64,000 nt of DNA from Apostichopus japonicus (GCF_037975245.1 NC_092577.1:37130398-37194397), one strand, 5' to 3'. Positions 12,601 to 27,600 are shown, numbered from the stretch's first letter. Numbers and translations are program-made. Notes: generated by a model from the sequence alone, not told the origin.

Positions 12601-15600
12601 TACTGTACAGTGTACAGTTTGTACCTGTACGAGTGTATAATCTAGTACCAGTAGTATTGACAGCTTTGTCTGTGTGTTTGGTGAAAACACAACATGCAGC
12701 ACAACTGCACGTACATCTTCCCAATCAAGTGCATTGCAAACATAGTTAATTAGCTCCAGGGGTTAGGATATTATGGACTTGTATTCTGTCAGACATGACT
12801 CTGTGTTTTAACCTTCAGTTCTGAATCTTTTACTTGTAAAATCCATGAGCTGCTGGTGCTGTGTGCATACAGTTCATCTAATCAGTAGGGCGGTATCAAC
12901 TGCTTTTATATGAACACACAGAGATTACAGCAATTGAGTTTTATAATCTCATTTTAGTGGCCGCTTAAAAGTCCAAGGTTCAGGCTCTAACTACTCTAGA
13001 TTACTACAGTGTAGAGGCATCATAGAAGAAATCTAAATTTGATAACCAGTGATAAGATCTGAAATTAATGATGTTGGATATCATCAAAATGTACTGCATA
13101 GTGCTTCACATGAGAATATGTTTCAGTTTGCATCAGGTATGACCATAATTTACACTACTTCATTCATAATCATGGATGTAAGAGACTGACTTCGGTCAGC
13201 TTGCGGCTTTGATTAGGCAATGAGGCTTCTTCGTGAGTTCCTGCTTGCAGGAGGATCTAAAATACATGTCATACATACATACATATACATTGATGTATAT
13301 AACGGGAATATTTTAGTGTTCAAATTTGTGTACAATATTGACAATCTCACTGACCTTTGTCTTGCATAGAACACTATACTTCCCATGTACAACACTATTA
13401 TGTTTCTTTGCACTTATACTGTACCATTACCATTTTCCAACGCAATACTATATATGGATTATGCTCTGCATAGTATATGATTAACATTTTGAATATTACA
13501 TTGTCCTATTTATAAATGTTATCATTTATACTGGAATAAAGAAATTGGAAACATGAAGGTGCATGACGAGAATTAGTAGTCCATTAACCATAGGTTGCAT
13601 TTTTTCAGCTCTCTTGACCTCAACTTACTGAAACTTTATCTCTCCTGCAAACAAACTGGTGAGTTTGGAAGAGTTGATTTGTTCACACCTTGCCATGTCT
13701 GCCTTGATCTGATAATGATTTGGCTACTACTGTAGCTGTGTGATGAGTTGCATAATAGATGAATAGGCAGCTCAACTAAGGTGCGAAAAGATGGGACTGA
13801 TCACTCAGCTAACCAACTGGAAAAAACCTGCCGCTCAGTACAAACGGCAGGTTTTTGGATGCTACCTATAGCTAATGGACATTTTCGCTGCATATGAATA
13901 GTTTTTGTTAGTTATTAATAATGTAGGATGGTTACAGAACTTATTAAATGTTAGGACTGTACGACAATGATGTCCATGGCCTATACACTTAGAAACTGAA
14001 AAGGAATGGAACCCTTATCAATATTCATAGGCTTAGCACAATATATCAGAAGTGATAAAGACTGTACCATTACTGTTTAGTACACTCCATCAAACAGAAA
14101 GAAATATGATTGTTGCCATTTTGTTGGGGTACTAGCATATACAGTAGGAAAACTTGGTATTCACATGTAACATTATTAAGATGGCTTTCTTGTAGTGCTT
14201 TAGTCTTGTGTGTAAGATTATAGCCAGGGACAAACAAATTAGATGTTAGACGAATGGCAGTATAAATAATAGTAATAATAAATAATGGAAGTACTGAACA
14301 TACTGTCAGTCTGACATAGTGATACACAGTCTACCAGTCTTAAAGGGGACATGTTTCTCCTCATGTCATCACGAGAATACAGTATGACTGCTGTATCCAA
14401 TACAAATGAGAGTGTACTGGATGGTTGATATTTATACATGTATTCTTCTACAGAGAATACAGTATGACTGCTGTATCCAATACAAATGAGAGTGTACTGG
14501 ATGGTTGATATTTATACATGTATTCTTCTACAGAGAATACAGCATGACTGCTGTATCCAATACAAATGAGAGTGTACTGGATGGTTGATATGTATACATG
14601 TATTCTTCTACAGAGAATACAGCATGACTGCTGTATCCATTACAAATGAGAGTGTACTGGATGGTTGATATTTATACATGTATTCTTCTACAGAGAATAC
14701 AGCATGACTGCTGTATCCATTACAAATGAGAGTGTACTGGATGGTTGATATTTATACATGTATTCTTCTACAGAGAATACAGCATGACTGCTGTATCCAA
14801 TACAAATGAGAGTGTACTGGATGGTTGATATGTATACATGTATTCTTCTACAGAGAATACAGCATGACTGCTGTATCCAATACAAAGAGAGTGTACTGGA
14901 CGGTTGATATTTATACATGTATTCTTCTACAGAGAATACAGCATGACTGCTGTATCCAATACAAATGAGAGTGTACTGGACGGTTGATATTTATACATGT
15001 TTACTTCTCCAGAGAATACAGCATGACTGCTGTATCCAATACAAATGAGAGTGTACTGGATGGTTGATATTTATACATGTTTACTTCTACAGAGGATATA
15101 ATGTAGTGTTCAGACTTAAGTGTATCATTTTTGTAGGCTCTGAAGTTTATCTATTTTAATGTACTATAGATGTGTTTAAGTGCTATGCATCTTTGCACTT
15201 GTGTAGCAGTCTGCCCAGTTTGCATAGCAGTTTGCAATGTAGTACTGTATTCCCAGCTACTGTACAATTTAACATTCTGTGATTCTGGTTGGGTACATAT
15301 TATTTCAGAGATGCTAAATGCTACTACATCTGAAATCATCCTCTTTGTTAATATTTCACAACTATAGTGCCATCCATGGAGCAGAGGAGACAACCATGTC
15401 CCTCCACATGTCCATGTTTATGCAGTCGGTCTCTTTCCAAATGACAGAGGAACAACAGAAAAAGTGGCTGGCTGCTATAACCAACTACACAATAATAGGA
15501 ACCTATGCACAAACTGAACTCGGACATGGTAAGGTTACATACTGTACTGAAGTACAGCTGACTGATTTACTATTAAGAAACTGTTGTGGAAGTTAAACAT

Positions 15601-18600
15601 TGCCTTGAAACTGAGGATAATGATTGTGTTGTGGGAAAGCTAGCAGTTACGTTAATTAATTTCTCAATGTGTGAGTGTTATATCACTCCCAGTATTCACT
15701 GTCTATATTAGACTACATACAATTCAATGATAAGTTGCAGCCAAATGGATTGATCCAGCTACTGTAAATGATGTGTACATAGCAGATTTCTTGGTGTGAT
15801 TGAGTCACCAGCATTCAGTCATGTCTTGATTCGTTAAAACCCTTGTCAGGATGACAAACCAATCCTAATGCACTGTATAATGTGGTTGTATAATTTGTGG
15901 AAGCTTCCATCCATTATCACACATTATCTTATGTTTCACACTGACGGTCAGTCGCCATGGTTACAGTATATACTTTATGTACAGTTAATGTGATTTACAT
16001 TGCATCACAGGGACATACCTGAGGGGCCTGGAGACCACAGCCACCTACGACCCTTCAACTCAAGAATTTGTGCTACACAGCCCAACACTGACCTCTCTGA
16101 AATGGTGGCCTGGAAACTGTAAGTTTTTCATGTTATCCATTGGGAAAGCTAATATCAACATTTAGCTAAACCCATTGTGTAGTTAGGAATTAGTTGTTAT
16201 GATTTAATATTTCAAACAGACTGTTCAGAAATATTTCATGCATGATAACACTTGCACAAAATATAACAGAAGTAGAATGACAGATAATGTTAACAATGTA
16301 TTGCTCACAGATAAAGCAGTACAATGTCATCAAATACTTTTCATCTATATAATCCTTTTGTCATACTTCATAAAAAACAAATCTGTCTCTTTAATTAGTG
16401 GGAAAAATTGTGACTCATGCTGTGGTCGCTGCAAGACTCATCACCAGAGGTAAGGACTATGGTACTCACATGTTCATGGTCCAGCTAAGGAGTATGAAGG
16501 ACCATGGCTCTCTACCAGGTGAGTACTAATAGGGTTCTCCATTCTATGCTGTACTCTCTACCAGGTGAGTACTTATAGGATACTCCATTCTATGCTGTAC
16601 TCTCTACCAGGTGAGTACTTATAGGATACTCCATTCTATGCTGTACTTTCTACCAGGTGAGTACTTATAGGATACTCCATCCTATGCTGTACTCTCTACC
16701 AGGTGAGTACTTATAGGATACTCCATCCTATGCTGTACTCTCTACCAGGTGAGTACTTATAGGATACTCCATCGTATGCTGTACTCTCTACCAGGTGAGT
16801 ACTTATAGCATACTCCAGCTAAAGGGTACACATACTGATATTATGCATTTTATTTGTATTTATGTCTCTATTTATATGTGTATCCAGGTATTGAGCTAGG
16901 AGATATTGGACCAAAACTCGGCTATGCTAACGTTGACAACGGTTTCTTGAGAATGGACCATGTCAGAATTCCACGGGATCAAATGTGTATGAGGTTTTCA
17001 CAGGTTTGTTTTAGTTGTTACCATAAGTCTATCGATATATTTTACATAAAAGAGTGCTACTAGAAGTCATTTAATTAAAATGTGCATATGTTTTGTTACA
17101 TTACACTTCCAAATTTATTGCAATCATTTAAATGCCCATTTTTTATCAAGAATTGAAAACAATTATTGAAAGGTTAATATCTAAATTGGGTAAGAAAAAA
17201 TTGTGTCAACTTTTCTCACAAAGTTTATCTAGATGGATATATATATGTATACATACACATCTATAAACATACATACACATATATATGTATATACTTACAT
17301 CTTCTCTACTTTACCCAGAGAATTCTTCGTAAGCAGCCCGAAAAAACAAATAATACTAAAAGTCAGCATGCTTTGTATCACTGACTGGTAAAAACGTACA
17401 GGAATAGTGTTGTAGACTTTAAATAACCTTAAGGTTTTACAGCTTTTACAAGCTTGCCATCAAAGATTGATTCAGTTATTAAAGATCAATGAAGTTATTT
17501 TTTTTATTTTGACACTTTTAGTCGGTAGTCTAAGCCAGTTTTCTTGCAATTCTGAGCATCCACTCTGAGTGGTGGAGATCTAGTGGGTCATCCATGGCTC
17601 AGTCTTCATGAAAGATCCTTTGTCACAGTGATATAAGTTTGTAGACCACTACCTTATAGGTATATCTTAACCTAAGCCATAAGTGAAACAATATAATGGA
17701 GACTGGGGTTTATATATTGTCTGTTCCACTGTAGGTTAACCCTGATGGTAAAGCCATAAGTGAAACAATATAATGGAGACAGGGGTTTATTTATTGTCTG
17801 TTCCACTGTAGGTTAACCCTGATGGTAAAGCCATAAGTGAAACAATATAATGGAGACTGGGGTTTATTTATTGTCTGTTCCACTGTAGGTTAACCCTGAT
17901 GGTAAAGTCATAAGTGAAAAAATATAATGGAGACTGGGGTTTATTTATTGTCTGTTCCACTGTAGGTTAACCCTGATGGTAAAGTCATAAGTGAAAAAAT
18001 ATAATGGAGACTGGGGTTTATTTATTGTCTGTTCCACTGTAGGTTAACCCTGATGGTAGAGCCATAAGTGAACAATATAATGGAGACTGGGGTTTATATA
18101 TTGTCTGTTCCACTGTAGGTTAACCCTGATGGTAAAGCCATAAGTGAAACAATATAATAGAGACAGGGGTTTATTTATTGTCTGTTCCACTGTAGGTTAA
18201 CCCTGATGGTAAAGCCATAAGTGAAACAATATAATGGAGTCTGGGGTTTATATATTGTCTGTTCCACTGTAGGTTAACCCTGATGGTAAAGCCATAAGTG
18301 AAACAATATTATGGAGACAGGGGTTTATTTATTGTCTGTTCCACTGTAGGTGAACCCTGATGGTAAAGCCATAAGTGAAACAATATAATGGAGACAGGGG
18401 TTTATCTATTGTCTGTTCCACTGTAGGTTAACCCTGATGGTAAAGCCATAAGTGAAACAATATAATGGAGACTTTGGTTTATTTATTGTCTGTTCCACTG
18501 TAGGTTAACCCTGATGGTAAAGCCATAGGTGAAACAATATAATGGAGACTGGGATTTATATATTGTCTGTTCAACTGTAGGTTAACCCTGATGGTAAAGC

Positions 18601-21600
18601 CATAAGTGAAACAATATAATGGAGACGGGTTTATTTATTGTCTGTTCCACTGTAGGTGAACCCTGATGATAAAGCCATAAGTGAAAAAATATAATGGAGA
18701 CTGGGGTTTATTTATTGTCTGTTCCACTGTAGGTGAATCTTGATGGTAAAGCCATAAGTGAAACAATATAATGGAGACTGGGGTTTATTTATTGTCTGTT
18801 CCACTGTAGGTGAATCCTGATGGTACTTATAATGCTCCTCCTCACTCCAAACTGGGGTACAGTAGCATGGTACAGATCAGAAGTGGATTGATATTCTACG
18901 CTGGCTTTGGTCTTTCCAAGGGCGCCACCATTGCAACTCGCTACAGTGCTGTACGTCGGCAGTCTGAACTTATCCCAGGGTGAGTTTTTATGTTTTGTTC
19001 TGTTGGGGTTTGATTATATTTATATATTATACATATATTAAAGTCAAGGTCCTCAAACTTTTTACATCCACGGACACCTGGAAGAATGAAGAAATCTCCC
19101 GACTGTAATATAGAATTTGTATCTACGGCTCCTGCCAAACCCTTTGTGTAATCTCATTCTTTTCAGTCAACCAACTTTGATAGTATATCAGATGAAAATT
19201 TCTGAAGAAAAACTAAAATGAAACAGCTCCCTTAAAGAATATCAAGCAACACTATTAAATCACCTGATTGTACTTTGCAATCACCTTATTGCATTTTCCA
19301 ATCACCTCTTGTATTGTATTATCCAATCACCTTATTGTATCATCCTGTCACATGACTACATTGTCCAATCAGGTAACTTTATTTTGTCTGTAATGCAGGA
19401 GACCTGAACCTCTCATCATGGACTACCAGAGTCAAGAAATGAAACTCTAATATTGTATTATCCAATCACCTTATTGTATCATCCTGTCACATGACTACAT
19501 TGTCCAATCAGGTAACTTTATTTTGTCTGTAATGCAGGAGACCTGAACCTCTCATCATGGACTACCAGAGTCAAGAAATGAAACTCTAATATTGTATTAT
19601 CCAATCACCTTATTGTATCATCCTGTCACATGACTACATTGTCCAATCAGCTAACTTTATTTTGTCTGTAATGCAGGAGACCAGAACCTCTCATCATGGA
19701 CTACCAGAGTCAAGAAATGAAACTCTAATATTGTATTATCCAATCACCCTATTGTATCATCCTGTCACATGACTACATTGTCCAATCAGCTAACTTTATT
19801 TTGTCTGTAATGCAGGAGACCTGAACCTCTCATCATGGACTACCAGAGTCAACAGATGAAACTATAATATTGTATTATCCAATCACCTTATTGTATCATC
19901 CTGTCACATGACTACATTGTCCAATCAGGTAACTTTATTTTGTCTGTAATGCAGGAGACCTGAACCTCTCATCATGGACTACCAGAGTCAAGAAATGAAA
20001 CTCTAATATTGTATTATCCAATCACCTTATTGTATCATCCTGTCACATGACTACATTGTCCAATCAGCTAACTTTATTTTGTCTGTAATGCATGAGACCT
20101 GAACCTCTCATCATGGACTACCAGAGTCAACAGATGAAACTCTAATATTGTATTATCCATTCACCTTATTGTATCATCCTGTCACATGACTACATTGTCC
20201 AATCAGCTAACTTTGTTTTGTCTGTAATGCAGGAGACCTGAACCTCTCATCATGGACTACCAGAGTCAACAGATGAAACTCTTCCCTCAGATCGCTACTG
20301 CCTATGCTTTTATTCTGACTGGATTTCAACTTGGTCAAGTCTTCCTTTCATACATAGCTGAGGCTAAAGAAGGTGACTTCAGTGCTCTTCCAGAGGTACA
20401 TACCACAATTAACTCAAGACATTATAAACCATGCTGAGTACCATAGCTCAGAATTGTGTAATGCACCTTTATATATTAAAACCCTTAATGGAGAGCTAAT
20501 TGGCCCTGCATCTGTGACATGGGCACTTACTGTACAGATGTCACATTACATCATTCACAATGGACAGCTAATTGGCCTTGCATCTGTGACACAGGCACTT
20601 ACAGTACAGATGTCACATTATATCATTCACAATTGACAGATAATTTTCCCTGCATCTGTGACACGGGCACTTACTGTACAGATGTCACATTTTATCATTC
20701 ACAATTGACAGCTAATTGGCCTTGCATCTGTGACACGGGCACTAACTGTACGGATGTCACATTACATCATTCACAATGGACTGCTAATTGGCCCTGCATC
20801 TGTGACATGGGCACTAACTGTACAGATGTCACATTATATCATTCACAATGGACAGCTTAGTGGCCCTGCATCTGTGACACGGGCACTTACTGTACAGATG
20901 TCACATTATATCATTCACAATGGACAGCTTAGAGGCCCTGCATCTGTGACATGGGCACTTACTGTACAGATGTCACATATCATTCACAATGGACAGCTTA
21001 GTGGCCCTGCATCTGTGACACAGGCACTTACAGTACAGATGTCACATTATATCATTCACAATGGACAGCTTAGAGGCCCTGCATCTGTGACATGGGCACT
21101 TACTGTACAGAGGTCACATTACATCATTCACAATGGACAGCTAATTGGCCTTGCATCTGTGACACAATGTATTTTCCTTGACTACTTCACTTCAAATTGA
21201 TAAGAAATATTGCAAATTTAAGGATTGATTTTTTTACATTACGATTGCTAAAATGACGAAAAGTGTTTGCAAATTTTGTTAGAATTGAACTTATTCTGTA
21301 ATTATTCAATAGTTATCATTCATTCAGTTGAGGAATCTATTTAGGTGTTTTGGTTTTGTCAATTAGAATCTCTCCATATTTGAGTATTTTTCAGTATTTT
21401 TCAGTAGTCTTGGTGAAATATGCTGACAAGTACAAATGGCTGCTGCAAAATTGCCAAGAGAAGCTAGAAGATTGTTGTTGAATAATTGAGAAGAAAGAAT
21501 GATAGTTTTAATCAAAATATTGTGCTTCATACTCTTCTAGAAAGGTAGGAATTACCACAGGGTTGGCAAAGATGTGAGACATCTAAATCAGGGTTTGTGG

Positions 21601-24600
21601 GAAATTCATGATCCCAACAGGATTTCACCATGCAAAACAAGTAGTGAAAGATATATAGAGAGCAGACAGTTGTTTATCAAACCCATATATACAGTATGAA
21701 ACAGATCATAAAGAGTGTTGGAATTCCTTTTTATTTGTACCCTACTCAGTCAGTTTTCAAACAAAAGCAGGGACTTGACAGTTGCATGCATTCCTTTATC
21801 TCTACTTTCTTGTCAGCTTCATAGCACATCTGCTGGTTTGAAGGCCTTCTCCACCGAATCTACTAGAGGCGGGCTAGAGGTCTTAAGGATGTCATGCGGG
21901 GGTCACGGTTTCTCCTCGGCGAGTGCATTCCCAGAGATTTATGGTGTCTTTGCACCAGCTTGCACCTATGAAGGAGAAAACACAGTCATGTTACTGCAGA
22001 CTGCTAGGTATTAACACAGTTAGGCAAACAATCGTATATATTCACAAGCAAGGAGGCTTCAAGTGATAGGTGCTGAAAAATTTAGCTACATTGCTGATGG
22101 GCCATTGATACTCTTTTGTCGATTTCCTTTACCCTTATTATGTTGATGCCCTAACCTGAACCTATGACACAAGAAAAGTCAGGTTACTGCAGACTGCTAG
22201 ATTGCATGCAGTGGCATTGTTGCCCCTTAGTCTGCACCTTGTCAAGGATGAATGGGCTTTCTTTCACCAGTCTGCAATTTAAACACATATCACGCATTGT
22301 TGCCCCTTAGTCTGCACCTTGTCAAGGATGAATGGGCTTTCTTTCACCAGTCTGCAAGTTAAACACATATCACGCATTGTTGCCCCTTAGTCTGCACCTT
22401 GTCAAGGATGAATGGGCTTTCTTTCACCAGTCTGCAAGTTAAACACATATCAAGGTGAACATATTGTCAAGTTGCATTAAACTGATGGGCTAAAACTTGT
22501 CTCACTTGTCCAATCTTTGTCTAATTCAGTGTAGTGTCTCTTATGGATGACCAGGGGGAGGAGAAGGGACAGGGTTTTAACAGCATACAATGGCAGGTAC
22601 AGGTAGTCATGGCAGGCCCCTTGTATTTTTTTCTGTAGAGAACTAAGCTAATTTAGCTAAATTAACTTTGGTCATAACAAGAACACGATGGACATATTAT
22701 TAGTATGTTTCATATGGTTGCATTCCTAACATTTTATGGATGCTTTCTTGTGCACCAGGTTTTTGTACTTTCTGTATCTTCTGATGCTTTCCTCCCCCAC
22801 ACCGCCCCCCCCAATTCCCTGCACCACTTCCTTCCAGAAATCCACTATCTATCACTATCTTAGCCGACCTATTTTTCAGAAGAGGGTGATTTGAATTGCT
22901 TCATCTGACTCTCTATTAAGGACGTGTGTGAAGAATGACGCTTGTGCACACATCAAACTTTATTAATCTATATGTCATAGAGGAATTACTTTTCACCGGT
23001 CATTCTGATCCACTGGTAATAATTTTTATATATGTACAAAGTTGCTTTATCATTAATATATCTCTAATTTCTTTTTGTAGGTTTCTTGTTAAGTCTGTAC
23101 GGCAGGCATTTAAGGGTGCTAAGCTGACCCCCTTCATGTCGTACCTGTTACTGAACCAACATGAGAGATGCAGAGCATCCAAACCAGAGGACTTTATGAA
23201 CATGGAAACTCTTCTGCAAGCTTACAAACACAGAGCCAGAAGGTAAACATTCCTGTCAAAGATGTTGTGATTATGATTGAATTCATGAAAACACAGGTAG
23301 AGAAGAAACTTTATGTTCAAGTATTGTGTGTGATTGCACTCCCTTGATCTTGTTTGTTCAAGTGTTATGTGTGAATGCATTCCTTTGATCTTGTTTGTTC
23401 AAGTATTATGTGTGATTGCACTCCTTTGATCTTGCTCGTTCAAGTATTGTGTGTGATTGCACTCCCTTGATCTTGTTTGTTCAAGTATTGTGTGTGAGTG
23501 CACTCCTTTGATCTTGTTTGTTCAAGTATTGTGTGTGATTGCACTCCTTTGATCTTGTTTGTTCAAGTATTGTGTGTGATTACACTCCCTTGATCTTGTT
23601 TGTTCAAGTGTTATGTGTGAATGCATTCCTTTGATCTTGTTTGTTCAAGTATTATGTGTGATTGTACTCCTTTGATCTTGCTCGTTCAAGTATTGTGTGT
23701 GATTGCACTCCCTTGATCTTGTTTGTTCAAGTATTGTGTGTGAGTGCACTCCTTTGATCTTGTTTGTTCAAGTATTGTGTGTGATTGCACTCCTTTGATC
23801 TTGTTTGTTCAAGTATTGTGTGAGATTGCACTCCTTTGATCTTGTTTGTTCAAGTATTGTGTGTTCAAGTATTGTGTGTGATTGCACTCCTTTGATTTTG
23901 TTTGTTCAAGTATTGTGTGAAATTGCACTCCTTTGATCTTGTTTGTTCAAGTATTGTGTGAGATTGCACTCCTTTGATCTTGTTTGTTCAAGTATTATGT
24001 GTGATTGCACTCCTTTGATTTTGTTTGTTCAAGTATTGTGTGAGATTGCACTCCTTTGATCTTGTTTGTTCAAGTATTGTGTGAGATTGCACTCCTTTGA
24101 TCTTGTTTGTTCAAGTATTGTGTGTTCAAGTATTGTGTGTGATTGCACTCCTTTGATTTTGTTTGTTCAAGTATTGTGTGAGATTGCACTCCTTTGATCT
24201 TGTTTGTTCAAGTATTGTGTGTGATTGCACTCCTTTGATTTTGTTTGTTCAAGTATTGTGTGAGATTGCACTCCTTTGATCTTGTTTGTTCAAGTATTGT
24301 GTGAGATTGCACTCCTTTGATCTTGTTTGTTCAAGTATTATGTGTGATTGCACTCTCTTGATCTTGTTTGTTCAAGTATTATGTGTGATTGCACTCCTTT
24401 GATTTTGTTTGTTCAAGTATTGTGTGAGATTGCACTCCTTTGATCTTGTTTGTTCAAGTATTGTGTGTGATTGCACTCCCTTGATCTTGTTTGTTCAAGT
24501 ATTATGTGTGATTGCACTCCCTTGATCATATTTGTTCAAGTATTGTGTGTGATTGCATTCCTTTGATCTTGTTTGTTCAAGTATTGTGTGTGAATGCACT

Positions 24601-27600
24601 CCCTTGATCTTGTTTGTTCAAGTATTGTGTGAGATTGCACTCCTTTGATCTTGTTTGTTCAAGTATTATGTGTGATTGCACTCCTTTGATTTTGTTTGTT
24701 CAAGTATTGTGTGAGATTGCACTCCTTTGATCTTGTTTGTTCAAGTATTGTGTGTGATTGCACTCCCTTGATCTTGTTTGTTCAAGTATTAAGTGTGATT
24801 GCACTCCCTTGATCATATTTGTTCAAGTATTGTGTGTGATTGCACTCCTTTGATCTTGTTTGTTCAAGTATTGTGTGTGAATGCACTCCCTTGATCTTGT
24901 TTGTTCAAGTATTGTGTGTGAATGCACTCCTTTGATCTTGTTTGTTCAAGTATTGTGTGTGAGTGCACTCCCTTGATCTTGTTTGTTCAAGTATTGTGTG
25001 TGATTGCACTCCTTTGATCTTGTTTGTTCAAGTATTGTGTGAGATTGCACTCCCTTGATCTTGTTTGTTCAAGTATTGTGTGAGATTGCACTCCTTTGAT
25101 CTTGTTTGTTCAAGTATTGTGTGTGATTACACTCCCTTGATCTTGTTTGTTCAAGTATTGTGTGAGATTGCACTCCTTTGAACTTGTTTGTTCAAGTTTT
25201 GTGTCAGATTGCACTCCCTTGATCTTGTTTGTTCAAGTATTGTGTGTGAATGCACTCCCTTGATCTTGTTTGTTCAAGTATTGTGTGTGATTGCACTCCC
25301 TTGATCTTGTTTGTTCAAGTATTGTGTGTGATTGCACTCCTTTGATCTTGTTTGTTCAAGTATTGTGTGTGATTGCACTCCTTTGATCTTGTTTGTTCAA
25401 GTATTGTGTGTGATTACACTCCCTTGATCTTGTTTGTTCAAGTATTGTGTGAGATTGCACTCCTTTGAACTTGTTTGTTCAAGTTTTGTGTCAGATTGCA
25501 CTCCCTTGATCTTGTTTGTTCAAGTATTGTGTGTGAATGCACTCCCTTGATCTTGTTTGTTCAAGTATTGTGTGTGATTGCACTCCCTTGATCTTGTTTG
25601 TTCAAGTATTGTGTGTGATTGCACTCCTTTGATCTTGTTTGTTCAAGTATTGTGTGTGATTGCACTCCTTTGATCTTGTTTGTTCAAGTATTGTGTGAGA
25701 TTGCACTCCTTTGATCTTGTTTGTTCAAGTATTGTGTGTGAGTGCACTCCTTTGATCTTGCTCGTTCAAGTATTGTGTGTGATTACACTCCCTTGATCTT
25801 GTATAATGTATCTGTCTTTGGATTATATCTCACACTGTGTGGCCAATCACAGGAGAGTTTAGTGGATAGAATGCTGTTATTTAATCTTGTTATCTCTGTA
25901 GAATGGTGACCCAGGCTGGGAGGAACCTAGAAGCAGATCTGAAGGCTGGAAAGATCAACGCCATAGCCTGGAACAACAACCATCTGCACCTTCTCTCAGC
26001 CTCAACTGTAAGTAGCCAATCCGTGACCAGGCAAATACCCCTGGACGATTACCCCCCAGACAATAATAGGAGCACACAGTGGAGAACACAGGGGAGTACA
26101 TGAGGAGTATGTAGGGGAGTACATAGGGGAAGGGGAATACATCAGGGTGAACATAGGGGAATACTTAGGGGTATACACAGGGTAATAAAGAGGGAGCACA
26201 CAGTGGAGTACACAGGGGAGTACATGAGGAGTATGTAGGGGAGTACATAGGGGAATACATCAGGGTGAACATAGGGGAATACTTAGGGGTATACACAGGG
26301 TAATAAAGAGGGAGCACACAGTGGAGTACACAGGGGAGTACATGAGGAGTATGTAGGGGAGTACATAGGGGAATACATCGGGGAATACATAGGGGAATAC
26401 TTAGGGGTATACACAGGGTAATAAAGAGGGAGCACACAGTGGAGTACACAGGGGAGTACATGAGGAGTATGTAGGGGAGTACATAGGGGAATACATCAGG
26501 GTGAACATAGGGGAATACTTAGGGGTATACACAGGGTAATAAAGAGGGAGCACACAGTGGAGTACACAGGTGAGTACATGAGGAGTATGTAGGGGAGTAC
26601 ATAGGGGAATACATCAGGGTGAACATAGGGGAATACTTAGGGGTATACACAGGGTAATAAAGAGGGAGCACACAGTGGAGTACACAGGGGAGTACATGAG
26701 GAGTATGTAGGGGAGTACATAGGGGAATACATCGGGGAATACATAGGGGTATACACAGGGTAATAAAGAGGGAGCACACAGTGGAGTACATAGGGAAGTA
26801 CATTGGGGAGTGCATAGGTAGTACTCAGGGAAATACATAGGAGAGTACATAGGGAAGTACATCAGGAGCACACAGTGGAGTACACAGGGAAAATACATAG
26901 GGATTACATAGTGAATATACAGGGGATACATAGGGAGTACATAGGGGAATGCATAGGGAGTACATAGGGGATTTCATAATGGAGTACAACAGGGAGTACA
27001 ACAGGAAATACATAGGGAAGTACATATGATAAAAAGCAGAGTTATGTCCTAGATATACACTCTTAGCAAACGTACCAATCATTATTCAAAATGTGATATC
27101 TTTCGAACAATCTAAGATACCTTTCTTTTCACAAAAAGGAACTAAATGAAGCAAATAAAAATTAATTTGGTTATTTCTGTACTTCTCTAAATTTTGAAAT
27201 CCAGCAAAAACTTTGTATATCATATAGTATTAAGCACACACAGAAAGTTGCAAACCTTCAGACTTTGACAGGATCATTTGAAATGAAACTTGATGAGTCA
27301 CACCAGACTTGACCTACACTGTTAAAGGATTTTAGTTAAGCAGCAAAAAAAAATACAGATTTAGGATATTCAAGCTAAAAAGTGGATGTGTGTACAATGC
27401 ATTGAATAGTATGTGTGTCACCACTCAGATATGTGAGTGCTATTGAGGCCACTTTGTTGCATTAGTGTAAAGAAGTATTTGAAAATACAAGCATCTAAGC
27501 ATTACTTAGTGGTTTTATCATTCCATGCACAGGGCAGGACCAGACATAGTCAGTACATGTCTTTCCCCTCCCCCACAACTGTATATCTCCTCTACTTAGG

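Larger units (their letters stand above)
11783..15367 (+). other. ACOX1 intron 2, no extra exon recognised
   Basis: A 3.6-kb intron. It holds a 15-bp triplication (12258-12300), a perfect 12-bp-arm hairpin (13822-13856) and the 80-bp array. Mammalian ACOX1 has mutually exclusive third exons; I looked for a second exon-3-like block and saw none. Confidence 0.5.

Noticed and set aside
20373-21200. Periodic 24-residue frames in three + strand frames
   Set aside because: The 72-bp period keeps all frames open; it lies in ACOX1 intron 8.
26002-27082. Minus-strand Tyr/Ser/Pro-rich frames
   Set aside because: They follow the composite GTACATAGGGG repeat in ACOX1 intron 11 and have no independent support.
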